64,000 nucleotides of DNA from a virus, in IMG/VR virus record IMGVR_UViG_3300037493_005685, positions 1-64,000 of that record, one strand, 5' to 3'. The position numbers were made by a program, and so were the translations under genes. The first letter of the stretch is position 1. Every line of letters begins with the position of its first letter. Below are positions 8,924-18,264 of the stretch, in pieces. Under the pieces are notes generated by a model that searched no databases, was not told the DNA's origin, and saw nothing but the letters and a program-made list of their open reading frames with translations.

Positions 8924-11900
8924 TCAGCCATCCCTTCCGAATGATTCCGGCACTGCTTTGTTGTAGGTCTCTGCGAGAGCCTTGGCACCTTCAGCAAAGT
9001 TCTTAGCCGCAGCGGGTGTGAAGTACTTAAAGGCTTCTGCCATAGAGCTTGATACGCCGTCTAGAGACTTGGCTGATGCCGCAAGTTGCTGGGCTTGTTC
9101 TCCAGTAGCAGCCGTAAGGGACTCGTAGGTTCCGCTCTTGTCTGCGCCGCCTTGGCCGATGAGGGCTAGTACCTTATTCTGCGCCGCAGATATATCTCTC
9201 TCATTTGTCCCGTTAATACCGCCCTTAGTAGCTGATTTATAACCGCTAAGTGCCTCAGCTAAATCCGCGTGTCCACTTGCCTTAAGGGATGCTATCTTTT
9301 CAGAGGTAATAGCCCCCGCATTAATTTTACCGCCATCCATAACATCACCAAGGATGTCCTTCATGGCGCCTATTGCTGAGGCAGTCTGTCCCTTGACAAG
9401 TGTCTGGTTAGAAACGTCAAGAGCTGCACGGAACTTAGTATCGCCCAACTTATCACGAGAAGCCATGAGAGCATCTTTAACATTTGCGGATAACGGTCCA
9501 CCTTTAGTCTGCATCAACTCCACGACCCTGGCTTTGATGGCAGACTTCTTAGCTCCAGGCATCTCTTTCGTTACGAGCTCTGTTAGCTTGGCTTCATTAG
9601 CAGCTGTGTTGCCTGGGTCACTTGCAAGACCTAAGGCCGTAGCGTACTGCACTGATTCTTTGGTGCCCTTCATCCATTTAGTTACGTCTTCCTGTGCGTC
9701 TGAAGACATACCCATGGTGTCACCCAACATAAAGTCTAATTGACCTTGGTAACGTTTAATACCCGCTTGAGCGTTTTCCCAACCTGCTTTACCTTCGTTA
9801 AAGAAAGCTTCCGATTCTGCAAATCCTGCTGCCTCTTTAGCCGTAGCTCCACCTTTACCTGAAGCGACAACATTCTGCAGTATTTTTGCTTGGTCTGCTT
9901 CAGATAAAGCGTTAAATTTTGCCCTAGCTTCTGCGGGCAAACTATCCACAAAAGCGCTTTTTATTTTAGTAGTACCTATGCGGTTATTTTGTCCGACTAT
10001 CTTCTGTCCTGCACCTGCTAATTTTGCTACCTTACCACCAGCAGAACTAGAGTACTGAGCAAACTGAGCAGCGGATAAACCTAGCTGCGCTCCCATCTTT
10101 TCTGCGCTGGCTAAACCCTTTTTACCTGTCAGTACCACATCAGACGTATTTAAGGCTCTACCCTCAGACCGTTTAGATTCCTCAGCTTGTCGAATAGTCT
10201 CCTGAATATTCTTGTCTGACTGTCCTGCTGCTAGACCCGCGCCCATCATACTCTGCATAGATTCGTAATCGAACCCTGCAAGCCCTAAAGGAGTCATCCA
10301 AGCAGCGGCCGTACTTGCCGCGTCTAGTCCAGCTTCTCCCCAAGAACGAGAACCTTTATCTTCTCTACCTAAATACTGAAGTGCACTTGTGTAGTCGCGG
10401 TAATGAAAACCACCGCCCTTCATAGTGGGAGTGGCCTTACTGCCCAAAGTCTTTAACTTAGACTTATAGACATCACCCTCTTGCTGGGTCATCCCGCTAA
10501 ATGTATTCTCAGCATAGTAATACTGCCCACTCTCACGCGCAGCTTCCGACCTATTCTCATCACCCCAATGCTTAAAGAATCTACTGATACCTCGAGAAGC
10601 GCCAATATCAATTGTTCTATCGACACTACGCCCTGCAGCGCCTAAAGATTCTTTAATGCCACCAAAGAAACCAGGGGCGTTATCTTTAATGTCCTGGAAC
10701 TGCTGAACAGCGAGCTCGTTCTGCTGACGCCTTACGCTGTCCTTAAGAGACTTCCAATACTGGGGACTCGAGGCTTCCTTGAGCATCTGCGTGGCAACTT
10801 CATCACCAAACATCATGCGTGAGCCAAGAGCAAAAGCCCCGGCTCCCTTGAGGCCCATCTGCTTACCCGTCGCAAGAGCACTCTGGAACCGCATCGCCGT
10901 TTGCTGCTCTGGGCTCATGGCCCTGGAGACTTCGTCCTGCATCATCCCCGCTTGGAGCGGATACATCGCGAGAGCGCCCACGCCACCACTTTGCACTGCA
11001 CGCCCAAGATTCGCAGCTGCACCCATAACAAAACCGGCAGCTCCACCACGTCCACTCATCCTTTGGGAAGCTTGGTTGTAATCGACACCCCAAGAGCCAC
11101 CCTGGAAAGAAGCCATCGACGCGCCCACAAGAGGCATCGACATCATCGCGGCTTGGGCTTGCATGTTGCGCTGTGCGATACCGGACTGCCCACCAAGAAG
11201 AGCCGCCTGCGCGGGCGAGTACACACCTGAAGCTATCGACTGCCTCGCGGCCATAGCCGAGAACATGCCGTACTGCATACCTGACGCTGCAGAGAGTCCC
11301 ATGCCCTGGTAGGTCATAGCTCCAGCACCGCCCATCTGCATAATGCCGTCGATAGTCGTACCAGCACCGCGAGAGAAACGCCGCATTCCGTACGCAGCGC
11401 CTTCCATATCTCCGGGTCCGTAGCCTAAGCGCTGTAGGTCCGCCATCTTGCGGATGATGCCACTCACGTCGGGGTCGTTGGTGAGCTCCATGAACTTCTT
11501 GAGGCTCAGAGCTGTACGGCGTAATTGTTCTTTGATTTGGTCGGTGTTCTGCGTGAAGTCCATCAGGCCCGCGCGTCCGCCTGTCTGAAGGATGTTCGCC
11601 ATGTCATGACGAGAGAACATACCGCCCGTCTGCTGCTTGAACCCTCGGTCCTCCGTCATGTCCATGATGCCCTTAGAAAGGTCCATGGAAGCACCACGGG
11701 TCAAGCCTCGCCCCATGGCGTGCATCTGGCTACCACCGACAACCCAGTCCTGTGACATCCTCTGCACAGACGCACCCATCTGGTGTGTCTCCATAGAAGG
11801 ACGGAAGGGCATCATCGCCAAGTCGCCCATCCCACCAGCAAGACCAGACATGCCCGCACCAACCATGCCCATGGCTGCGCCGATCAGCGGGCGACCCATT

Positions 11901-12493
11901 CGGCCACCCATCATCGCACCGGCCATGGCACCAGCACCATACCCCGCCATGTTTCCACCCATGCGAGGGGCTTGAATAGCATAGCTGTAGATTGAGTCAG
12001 CACGGTAGTCGCGCTGCTGCAGCTCTTGCTCCCAAGCGGTCTGGAACTGTGGCCGGGGAATCTGCGGCGTAAACGGCGTTTGGATTACGGGCATCACAGC
12101 CATGGGTGCGATGGGCTGCATACCCATAGAGGGCATCTGCGGGCGAAACACACCTGTGTTCGCTGGGGTCATCATAATGGGAGAAGGCAAGTTCATTTGC
12201 CCTCCCCCATAACCACCTGCGCTCCCCATCATGTTAGCCATGTAGGGGTTAAAGGACTGCATCTGCTGTGCGGCTTGAAACTGCTGTTGAAACTGCTGAC
12301 CGAAAGACATCATCTGCGGCATATTCCGCGCGACCTGAGGACCAATAGAAGAAGCGTACTGAAGGTTTGCCGTTGCTTGCGCCGACAACTCAGCCGCCAT
12401 CTGGGCTGGCGACTTTATGTTCATTGTCATCGTCGGCTGCCCAACATTGGGCAACAAACCCAAGTTCGCTTGCATGCTATTATAGTCAGGCAT
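8924..12493 (-). CDS. probable tail tape-measure protein
   Basis: 1189 residues from the ATG at 12493; this start overlaps the end of the upstream gene, and a longer TTG start at 12508 is less likely. The N-terminal 200 residues are Met/Gln/Pro-rich, followed by long Gly/Ala/Met segments that look like membrane-inserting helices (AGAMAGAMMGGRMG and similar), then mainly helical Lys/Ala/Gln-rich sequence to the end. Great length, helical character and position immediately after a tail-chaperone-like pair are the usual signs of a tape measure. An internal virion protein is the alternative. Confidence 0.7.
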   Translation of the reverse strand: MPDYNSMQANLGLLPNVGQPTMTMNIKSPAQMAAELSAQATANLQYASSIGPQVARNMPQMMSFGQQFQQQFQAAQQMQSFNPYMANMMGSAGGYGGGQMNLPSPIMMTPANTGVFRPQMPSMGMQPIAPMAVMPVIQTPFTPQIPRPQFQTAWEQELQQRDYRADSIYSYAIQAPRMGGNMAGYGAGAMAGAMMGGRMGRPLIGAAMGMVGAGMSGLAGGMGDLAMMPFRPSMETHQMGASVQRMSQDWVVGGSQMHAMGRGLTRGASMDLSKGIMDMTEDRGFKQQTGGMFSRHDMANILQTGGRAGLMDFTQNTDQIKEQLRRTALSLKKFMELTNDPDVSGIIRKMADLQRLGYGPGDMEGAAYGMRRFSRGAGTTIDGIMQMGGAGAMTYQGMGLSAASGMQYGMFSAMAARQSIASGVYSPAQAALLGGQSGIAQRNMQAQAAMMSMPLVGASMASFQGGSWGVDYNQASQRMSGRGGAAGFVMGAAANLGRAVQSGGVGALAMYPLQAGMMQDEVSRAMSPEQQTAMRFQSALATGKQMGLKGAGAFALGSRMMFGDEVATQMLKEASSPQYWKSLKDSVRRQQNELAVQQFQDIKDNAPGFFGGIKESLGAAGRSVDRTIDIGASRGISRFFKHWGDENRSEAARESGQYYYAENTFSGMTQQEGDVYKSKLKTLGSKATPTMKGGGFHYRDYTSALQYLGREDKGSRSWGEAGLDAASTAAAWMTPLGLAGFDYESMQSMMGAGLAAGQSDKNIQETIRQAEESKRSEGRALNTSDVVLTGKKGLASAEKMGAQLGLSAAQFAQYSSSAGGKVAKLAGAGQKIVGQNNRIGTTKIKSAFVDSLPAEARAKFNALSEADQAKILQNVVASGKGGATAKEAAGFAESEAFFNEGKAGWENAQAGIKRYQGQLDFMLGDTMGMSSDAQEDVTKWMKGTKESVQYATALGLASDPGNTAANEAKLTELVTKEMPGAKKSAIKARVVELMQTKGGPLSANVKDALMASRDKLGDTKFRAALDVSNQTLVKGQTASAIGAMKDILGDVMDGGKINAGAITSEKIASLKASGHADLAEALSGYKSATKGGINGTNERDISAAQNKVLALIGQGGADKSGTYESLTAATGEQAQQLAASAKSLDGVSSSMAEAFKYFTPAAAKNFAEGAKALAETYNKAVPESFGRDG

Positions 12494-12833
12494 CTTTTCG
12501 CTTCTCAACCATTTCTTTCAGTTCTTCGTCCGTAACAGTCATCTGCTCAAGCTTGCGCATTTGACGGGCTTGCTCGGCTGCTTTCTGAACATGCTGAACA
12601 ACCCTACGGTGCTTGACCGTCGCATACTTGTAATTGTAGCGCAGCTGGTAGAGCTCTTCCTTGTACTCGTCCAACAGCTCGTCTACAGCAGTATCATTGA
12701 CCTTTAGGCCCGCACCTATCAGTCGCGCAAACATAGACACAACGGCGAACTTCTCGTTCTTCTCGCGCAGAATAGTTTCAAAGAGCAAACGTTCTTGAAA
12801 CGAGCCCGTGGGCGGCAACGGGGCTTTATGCAT
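12486..12833 (-). CDS. tail assembly chaperone, downstream part (frameshift partner)
   Basis: 115 residues from the ATG at 12833; the same frame is open further upstream, to within the end of the preceding gene. Highly charged and helical, with K/R/E-rich C-terminus. It sits between the 212-residue gene 12869-13507 and the tape-measure gene, the classic position of the lambda G-T type extension. It may be made independently or mainly as the C-terminal extension of a -1 frameshift product. Confidence 0.65.
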   Translation of the reverse strand: MHKAPLPPTGSFQERLLFETILREKNEKFAVVSMFARLIGAGLKVNDTAVDELLDEYKEELYQLRYNYKYATVKHRRVVQHVQKAAEQARQMRKLEQMTVTDEELKEMVEKRKDA

Positions 12834-12868
12834 GTACGCATAGGTCCGGACATGCCCCGCTGCCGAGT

Positions 12869-12895
12869 TTAAAAATCCTGGGGGGCTCCGTCACC
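12869..12895 (-). promoter_or_regulatory. putative -1 programmed frameshift site
   Basis: In the last codons of the upstream chaperone gene the message has a run of six C followed by a run of five T running into the TAA stop (GCC CCC CAG GAT TTT TAA). The -1 frame becomes open only just upstream (a TGA lies four codons earlier) and then continues unbroken into the gene ending at 12486. A -1 slip on CCC or TTT would therefore fuse the two proteins. Confidence 0.5.
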
Positions 12896-13507
12896 AAACA
12901 CAGCCATCATCTTTCTGTCGAACTCGTAGGAGAACTGCATAAGCTTCACCGACACGAGCTGGGACAGACGCCGTACGTACTTGAGGCGCGTCTCAAACGC
13001 CTCTTCAATCTCAAGCTCAGAAGCGACTTGGGGATCTGGATGCTCAAAAATGATCTCCCCATAACGCACGAGAGACGCTGCGGTGTTGTAGCGATTGAGT
13101 ACCTCTTGAACAGACGAGGAATACTCAAGCCGCTCAGCTTCCAGCAGGCGCTGGGTACGAATGAGGTCTTCATACACGCGGGTACGTAGCACACAGGTAA
13201 TCGGGCCAAGTTTAAACTCCTCCGAGTAGTGTCCCTTGGTGACCATCTGCTCCATAATCGAGCGCGCATCGCGGAGAGTGAGGTCGAACTCCTTCAGGTT
13301 GTTCTCGTAGCTCTCTTCTGGAGAGAGCTTCTTCTCAGGCACGTCAGCCTTATCGCCTGCCATCTCTGAGATGATACCCAGAGACTCTTCAATCTTCTCT
13401 TTTTGTTTACTCGGTAAATTGGCGGCTCTGGGAGCGTTGTCCCTTGGGCCAGAAAACATCTTCGTGTCGCCGATTACGGGCATCCCATCTTTCGTCGCGC
13501 CTGGCAT
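12869..13507 (-). CDS. tail assembly chaperone, upstream part
   Basis: 212 residues from the ATG at 13507, chosen because GAGGTGAGG precedes it; an upstream TTG-type extension lacks a ribosome site. Residues 75-130 include EFDLTLRDARSIMEQM, resembling the beta-strand-plus-helix start of phage tail chaperones, and the rest is helical with many Glu/Arg. It starts the minus-strand tail module and ends at the homopolymer runs that may direct -1 frameshifting into the next gene. Assigned from gene order (directly before the tape measure) more than from sequence. Confidence 0.6.
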   Translation of the reverse strand: MPGATKDGMPVIGDTKMFSGPRDNAPRAANLPSKQKEKIEESLGIISEMAGDKADVPEKKLSPEESYENNLKEFDLTLRDARSIMEQMVTKGHYSEEFKLGPITCVLRTRVYEDLIRTQRLLEAERLEYSSSVQEVLNRYNTAASLVRYGEIIFEHPDPQVASELEIEEAFETRLKYVRRLSQLVSVKLMQFSYEFDRKMMAVFGDGAPQDF

Positions 13508-13557
13508 ATCCTCACCTCTGCATGGTTGGTAGTTAACGTAGAGATAACATATCTTTT

Positions 13558-13567
13558 TTGGTACAAT
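13558..13567 (+). promoter_or_regulatory. TTGGTACAAT promoter element
   Basis: Extended -10-like element (TGG followed by TACAAT) 18 bases before the ATG of the glycosylase gene, in the divergent gap between the tail and replication modules. It matches the family of TTGGTAtaAG elements seen before other units in the window. Confidence 0.55.
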
Positions 13568-13585
13568 AAGCAAAGGAGAAAACAA

Positions 13586-14146
13586 ATGTCACTACTTCAA
13601 GAGCTTCAAGCCTGTACTAAATGTGAAGGTCTCGCAAAAAACAGAAAGCTGATAGTAACAGCTGAAGGCCCCTTTCCTTCTGACATCATGTTTCTTGGCA
13701 GCTCTCCCAAAGACAGAGAGGAAATACAAGGAAGACCTTTCTCGGGCATCAGCGGTAAATTTCTCAGGGCTACGGTGCAGTCTGTGTATGACGGACACTA
13801 TCGCATCTCTTATATGTGCTCCATTCTTTGTAGGACACCCAAACGTGAAGCTTCCGATGAAGAGATAACAAATTGCCGGGACAACGTTCTGCGTCAAATA
13901 GAGGTATATACGCCTAAGGTAATCGTGGCTCTTGGTAAGACGGCGCAATCGGTTGTACTAGGCTGTCCACTTAGTGAAACATCGCACTCGTCGGTAGGAA
14001 CTTTACAGAGTATGCGGGTAAAGGATAAGTCTGTGCCTGTTATCATAACATTTGACCCACAACAAGTCTTGAAAGACCGCATAAATCTTGAGAGTATCTT
14101 CATTCGTCATTTGAGGGCAGCCACGAAGCTGACGTTCACTGTCTGA
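13586..14146 (+). CDS. uracil-DNA glycosylase, family 4/5-like
   Basis: 186 residues; start at 13586 because AAAGGAG lies 8 bases upstream. Removes uracil from DNA. Visible signatures: an N-terminal Cys pair (ACTKC) and a second pair (CSILC, plus NCR) that match the four [4Fe-4S] cysteines of family-4 enzymes, and the active-site region GSSPKDREEIQGRPFSGISG, equivalent to the usual GEAPGxxEDxxGxPFxGxAG. Length agrees with family 4. The usual Glu in the first motif is Ser/Lys here, so specificity may differ. First gene of the plus-strand replication block. Confidence 0.8.
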   Translation: MSLLQELQACTKCEGLAKNRKLIVTAEGPFPSDIMFLGSSPKDREEIQGRPFSGISGKFLRATVQSVYDGHYRISYMCSILCRTPKREASDEEITNCRDNVLRQIEVYTPKVIVALGKTAQSVVLGCPLSETSHSSVGTLQSMRVKDKSVPVIITFDPQQVLKDRINLESIFIRHLRAATKLTFTV

Positions 14147-14174
14147 GCGACTGACCCAACTAAAACAAAACTGT

Positions 14175-14195
14175 AACTGGCTCGCTGTATAGCAG
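14175..14195 (+). other. small intergenic hairpin
   Basis: Between the glycosylase and helicase genes, TCGCTG and CAGCGA form a 6-bp stem with a 5-base loop, about 25 bases before the helicase start. It lacks a U-tract, so it is more likely a message-stabilising or translational element than a terminator. Confidence 0.35.
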
Positions 14196-14217
14196 CGAAT
14201 TAACCCGAGGAGTATCC

Positions 14218-16530
14218 ATGCGTTGTTTGCAATGTAGGGGAGAGTTGCCGCTGTCGGCAAGAGACCTAGGTCTAACCAAATGCACCACTTGCGGCTTGGA
14301 CTTTATGTACGACGTCACCGACATATTCGAAGATGGGGCTGAGGGAATCGTTAGAGAGAAGCGCCCTGGGCAGATAGCGATGGCCCAGCTTATCGAAGAG
14401 AACCTGTACACGGACGAGCAGACCGTGATGCTCATCGAAGGCGGAACAGGAATTGGTAAGAGCTACGCGTATCTTATCCCTCCGATGCTCAAGCACCGTG
14501 AGGATATCATCTCACGCCGCATCGAGAATAAAACTGGGTATGAGCAGCACGAAGACGTGAAGCGCTTCTTGAAGGGTAAGATTTACGTCTCAACTACCAA
14601 GATTCAGCTCCAAGACCGTATATGTGACATCGACCTTAACGAGGTCATCATCCCCAAGTTGGGGCTTGCGCCTGAAATCAAGGCCATCATCCTCAAGGGC
14701 AGCAAGCATTACGCTTGTCTACACCCAGCGGTGACAAAGAACCTAGACGACCAGTTCTCACGTAAAGAATTCGAGAGCTTCGTGCGTACGTACAGGGATA
14801 ACAAGGAGTTCGCAGAGGACGGTGACTGGGAAGGTACAGTGCCAAAATGGTGGCACGCCATCTCATTAGAAAACTGCGTATGTGAAGATGATAAGCGTCA
14901 GTGTGAGCACAGCGATTACTGCCGCCCTGACTTGAACAAGTACAACGTCATCGTGACTAACCACGCGCTGATGACGTTGCTTATGGCCAAGAATCTCCTG
15001 CGCGAAAAGACACGTTACGGCGTATTGGAGATGTTGGTCGTGGATGAGGCGCACCTCTTCATCAGCAGCCTCTACAAAGCCTGCACGGAATCTGCCACGC
15101 TTAAGTCCCTGACTTACTGGGGAAAGAAGATAAACAAAGACCCCTACGTAACGAACATGGCGGTTCACCAGACTGTGGACCTTATGCTTGACGCGTTCAA
15201 TACGCTGCACCAAGAGTGCTTAAGCTGGAGTAAGCTCTCCAGCGCCCCTGGGGGCATCCTACTCCCAAAGGCAGGCTTCTCCACAAAAGAGCAGCGCATA
15301 GTCTCTCAGCTTTACCCGCCCTTCATGACTCTGCTGGATGCAGTGCGTGCGCACGTCGGCAAGATTGCAGACCAAGTAAAACCCCTTGATACGCCAAGTA
15401 GTGATGCCCCAACGCGGAAAGGCGTTCAAAAGAACACCAGCAAAGACTTGGAGGGTATGGCGGCTTACTCGCGGTTACTGAAATACGGTGTCACACTCGC
15501 ACGGTTTAGGGACGCCCTCGAAGAGGCTATGAAGACCTTCAGCACAGGCGTTATCGACAAACAGCTCCCTACTGTCACAGAGGACGGCATCAACATCGTC
15601 CCTGCCAACATCGGTGAGTACGCGCAACAGTTCCTAGACGGTGTCCCTAAGTCCCTGTTCTTGTCCGCGACGTTGAGCCTGGGAGGTACGTTCGCGTACA
15701 TCAAAAACCAGCTCGGCCTCAATCGCCCACCTCTGACGCCCACACGTCCAACTAAGGTGATAGAAGGCATCTACCACAGCCCCTTCGACTACACCCGGCA
15801 GGGGTTCTCATACACACCCATCCACGTAGCAAAGTGCCCCACCTACAAGTCCTCGCAGGAAGAGAGGGAAGCTTGGTACATCTCCATGGCGGACGAAATC
15901 ACCATGCTCACGGAGCTCAACGGCGGAGACGCCTTCGTCTTGTTCACGTCGAGAGTAGAGATGAACAAGATTTATGAGCACTGCCGGTATAACAAACCCG
16001 CCAATAGCAAGGTGTCCTACGTGATTCAAGACGCCGATGGCCGCATTGCGGAAGAACAGTATCGGAATACAGACCATGCAGTGCTGTTTGGGGTGAAGTC
16101 CTTCTGGGAAGGCATAGACGTCCCTGGGGATAAGCTCCGTATGGTCATCATCGTCAAGCTCCCCTTCCCCATGCTAAGCGACCCCGTAATCGCCATCGAA
16201 GAGCGAAAAGCTAAGGAAGAAGGGCTACAGCCGTTCGAAGAGGTACAGATACCCCGTATGCTCTTTGACCTGAAGCAGGCAGCTGGTCGGCTTATCCGAA
16301 CCATGGATGACAGGGGCGTTGTGGCGGTTCTGGACTCGCGTATCTGGACCGGCGGTAAGCACTGGCTTCTCAAGGGTATGCAGGATGACCAGCTAAGGGG
16401 GAGAGCCGTTAACCCCATTGGTTATGGAGCGCAGGCTATGAGCGCGTTAAACTTCAAATATAGAGTTGACAATAGACAAATGTTCCCTAAGATGCTTAAT
16501 AGACTTTATGCAACAAACCCTGTTAAGTAA
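14218..16530 (+). CDS. DinG/XPD-family superfamily 2 DNA helicase
   Basis: 770 residues, GAGGAGT before the ATG. 5'-3' helicase of the XPD/DinG type. Order: an N-terminal zinc-ribbon-like CxxC...CxxC (residues 3-22), Walker A GGTGIGKS (about 77-84), a four-cysteine cluster (YACLHP ... CVCEDDKRQCEHSDYC, about 158-236) typical of the Fe-S domain, DEAH box (VDEAH, about 275), SATL motif, FTSR and the motif VI stretch QAAGRLIR near the C-terminus. The extra zinc ribbon is not part of the usual DinG layout. Probably acts in replication, repair or recombination with the glycosylase upstream. Confidence 0.88.
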   Translation: MRCLQCRGELPLSARDLGLTKCTTCGLDFMYDVTDIFEDGAEGIVREKRPGQIAMAQLIEENLYTDEQTVMLIEGGTGIGKSYAYLIPPMLKHREDIISRRIENKTGYEQHEDVKRFLKGKIYVSTTKIQLQDRICDIDLNEVIIPKLGLAPEIKAIILKGSKHYACLHPAVTKNLDDQFSRKEFESFVRTYRDNKEFAEDGDWEGTVPKWWHAISLENCVCEDDKRQCEHSDYCRPDLNKYNVIVTNHALMTLLMAKNLLREKTRYGVLEMLVVDEAHLFISSLYKACTESATLKSLTYWGKKINKDPYVTNMAVHQTVDLMLDAFNTLHQECLSWSKLSSAPGGILLPKAGFSTKEQRIVSQLYPPFMTLLDAVRAHVGKIADQVKPLDTPSSDAPTRKGVQKNTSKDLEGMAAYSRLLKYGVTLARFRDALEEAMKTFSTGVIDKQLPTVTEDGINIVPANIGEYAQQFLDGVPKSLFLSATLSLGGTFAYIKNQLGLNRPPLTPTRPTKVIEGIYHSPFDYTRQGFSYTPIHVAKCPTYKSSQEEREAWYISMADEITMLTELNGGDAFVLFTSRVEMNKIYEHCRYNKPANSKVSYVIQDADGRIAEEQYRNTDHAVLFGVKSFWEGIDVPGDKLRMVIIVKLPFPMLSDPVIAIEERKAKEEGLQPFEEVQIPRMLFDLKQAAGRLIRTMDDRGVVAVLDSRIWTGGKHWLLKGMQDDQLRGRAVNPIGYGAQAMSALNFKYRVDNRQMFPKMLNRLYATNPVK

Positions 16531-16556
16531 TTACGGGGTAAACGAAAGGGAGCCAA

Positions 16557-16838
16557 ATGGCACGTCAAGCTGGCAGCAAAGTTATCGAGTGTACGAACCC
16601 CAAGTGCGGCACTCGTTTGGTTGGGTTTCCGGGCGAGCAGGTTATCTGCAAGAAATGCGGCACCAAGATTCGCCTGACCAAGGCCATTCTCGCCGCTGAG
16701 AAGAAGCCCGTCGCTAAGAACGTCCCGGCCAAGAAGAGCGTGAAGAAGGTTGCGGAGCCCGTCGCCGCTAAGAAAAGCGCCAAGGCTACCACAGAGCCCG
16801 TCGCCAAAAAGCGCGGTCGTCCGGCCAAAGCGAAGTGA
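16557..16838 (+). CDS. zinc-ribbon protein with basic AT-hook tail
   Basis: 93 residues. N-terminal zinc ribbon (CTNPKCG ... CKKCG), then a low-complexity Lys/Ala/Val/Pro tail ending in KKRGRPAKAK, which contains an AT-hook core (RGRP). Such tails resemble histone H1-like and other bacterial nucleoid proteins, so it probably binds DNA. AAAGGGAG precedes the ATG. It is the last gene before a terminator, and follows the helicase by 27 bases, suggesting co-transcription. Confidence 0.75.
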   Translation: MARQAGSKVIECTNPKCGTRLVGFPGEQVICKKCGTKIRLTKAILAAEKKPVAKNVPAKKSVKKVAEPVAAKKSAKATTEPVAKKRGRPAKAK

Positions 16839-16885
16839 TAGCCTCCTAGCTTCTCCCAAGTTGCAATAGGGCCATCGCGGGGAAT

Positions 16886-16920
16886 AGCCGTAGTTCGAAA
16901 GGACTGCGGCTTTTCTTTTT
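16886..16920 (+). terminator. intrinsic terminator
   Basis: Stem AGCCGTAG / CTGCGGCT (8 bp, one G-U) with a 10-base loop, followed by TTTCTTTTTT. Ends the unit that begins at 13586. Confidence 0.85.
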
Positions 16921-16924
16921 TCCT

Positions 16925-16953
16925 TTGACAATGGGTTACCGTGTAGTCATAAA
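16925..16953 (+). promoter_or_regulatory. sigma70-like promoter, nearly leaderless
   Basis: TTGACA, 17-base spacer, CATAAA. The predicted +1 falls within a few bases of the ATG at 16961, so the message would be leaderless or almost so. Confidence 0.5.
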
Positions 16954-16960
16954 ATAACAT

Positions 16961-17470
16961 ATGCGCTTTACTATAGGTGTCTTTACAAAGAAAAAGTTAG
17001 ACGGCACCTACATGGTGTGCGCCTCTACCTGGTTTGCACAGAAGCCAGATTTCTCGCTGAGCAAAGCAAATGTGGCTCAGATGAAGAAAGAGTTGATATC
17101 CCTCGTGTGCGTAGAAGGTAAGAGGGAAGCAACGACTATCAACGTCGCAGTGACACGAGCTATCGAGCAGTTGTTCATAAAGAATCTTGTCGCTAATCCT
17201 CTTAATGACTATCCGCCCATCATTATCCACGCGCCTGCTACAGCCCGCGTGATATCATCCCAATACCGCTTCACCCCTGTGCGTGGGTGCTGGTTGATGA
17301 ACTGTTCAAAGAGAGCACTGGAGGAGATATATGAGTCTAGACTTCCCAAAACCCGAGGACATGCGGCCACATGTGGATGTGAGGACCTGCGCAAGATGCA
17401 GAAAAAAGTTCCTGCCGGGAGACCGGGTAGCAGTCGCGCATATCTACCTCAATATCGCCATGGACTCTAG
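16961..17470 (+). CDS. hypothetical protein, overlaps next gene
   Basis: 169 residues as an open frame. The first 125 residues look protein-like (Ile/Val/Ala-rich alternating with charged residues); the last 45, which overlap the start of gene 17331-17564 in another frame, are Arg/Gly-rich and lack character. Either the genes truly overlap by 140 bases or the 3' end was extended by loss of a stop. No recognised domain. No ribosome site, consistent with the near-leaderless promoter. Confidence 0.55.
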   Translation: MRFTIGVFTKKKLDGTYMVCASTWFAQKPDFSLSKANVAQMKKELISLVCVEGKREATTINVAVTRAIEQLFIKNLVANPLNDYPPIIIHAPATARVISSQYRFTPVRGCWLMNCSKRALEEIYESRLPKTRGHAATCGCEDLRKMQKKVPAGRPGSSRAYLPQYRHGL

Positions 17471-17564
17471 CAACCGCGTACCTGGTGCTAACCTAAGCGA
17501 TGAGTATGAGCTCGTGCATATCAACTGCAAAGACACGCGCTTGGTGAACGGGCTGCAGAACTAA
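17331..17564 (+). CDS. small zinc-binding protein
   Basis: 77 residues. GGAGGAGATAT immediately precedes the ATG, so the start is well supported despite the overlap with the upstream gene. CARCRKKFLPGDRV near the N-terminus and a later HINC suggest one zinc site of the type found in phage zinc-finger proteins. Its stop overlaps the next start (TAATG). Confidence 0.7.
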   Translation: MSLDFPKPEDMRPHVDVRTCARCRKKFLPGDRVAVAHIYLNIAMDSSNRVPGANLSDEYELVHINCKDTRLVNGLQN

Positions 17565-18013
17565 TGGCTACCGGTGTACATAATCCGTTTGGACCTCGGC
17601 AGAAGCCACCTAACAAGATTAGCAAGCACGAGATAGGGGACTTCGATACCGAGAGCCACCTACGTAGGGTGCCACCTACCGTGTCGCTCGATGGCCTCAA
17701 CTACGTCATCACATTTGTGGGCACAGATAAGATAGACGAGGTCGTCGATAAGCTGATTGCGCTGCTGTATGACGTATCTAAGACGCACGCGTCACAGCTC
17801 GCGAAGAGAGGCATCTTTGCCGGTCCCAGGATAGTCAAGGACGACGAGCGGGCTATCACCTCAAAGGGCAGGCAAGTCACGGTTTATGCGCCAGAAGATA
17901 GCTCGCGTGAAGAAGCCATCTATAGCCGTATCGCCCATGCGCTGTTGGGGTTGCCTATAAAAAACATCTTGGTTAAGCACCAAGTAAAACTCATGGAAAG
18001 GAGCATGCCGTGA
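17564..18013 (+). CDS. hypothetical protein
   Basis: 149 residues, unrecognised. Mixed alpha/beta pattern; basic N-terminus (FGPRQKPPNKISKHE) followed by a beta-rich segment (LNYVITFVG) and a helical middle part. Translationally coupled to its neighbours on both sides by start/stop overlaps. Confidence 0.65.
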   Translation: MATGVHNPFGPRQKPPNKISKHEIGDFDTESHLRRVPPTVSLDGLNYVITFVGTDKIDEVVDKLIALLYDVSKTHASQLAKRGIFAGPRIVKDDERAITSKGRQVTVYAPEDSSREEAIYSRIAHALLGLPIKNILVKHQVKLMERSMP

Positions 18014-18261
18014 ATAACAAACCTTGTGGGATGTGTGAGGGTTTCTTTGCGTTGGAGAAAGGGCTACAGGACGGTTCTCGTAAAGAATTGAAGCATGGGT
18101 ATTGTCTGAAGAAGAGCACATTCGCGTCCAACAAAGTGGGCAACCCTGTGCTGCCTCCTCGTGCAAAGACGGCAGAGCTGCCCAACGCAGTCCACAAGCT
18201 AAAGATTGTGCGCGTGAACGAAGTCGTACCAACCTGCAACGAGTTCAACCGTAAGGGGTAA
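18010..18261 (+). CDS. small cysteine-containing protein
   Basis: 83 residues from a GTG start preceded by AAAGGAG. CGMCEGFFALEKG, a later YCLKK and a C-terminal PTCNEF give four cysteines that could bind one metal ion. The pattern resembles ferredoxin-like or zinc-knuckle modules but is not diagnostic. Confidence 0.6.
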   Translation: MNNKPCGMCEGFFALEKGLQDGSRKELKHGYCLKKSTFASNKVGNPVLPPRAKTAELPNAVHKLKIVRVNEVVPTCNEFNRKG

Positions 18262-18264
18262 ATC

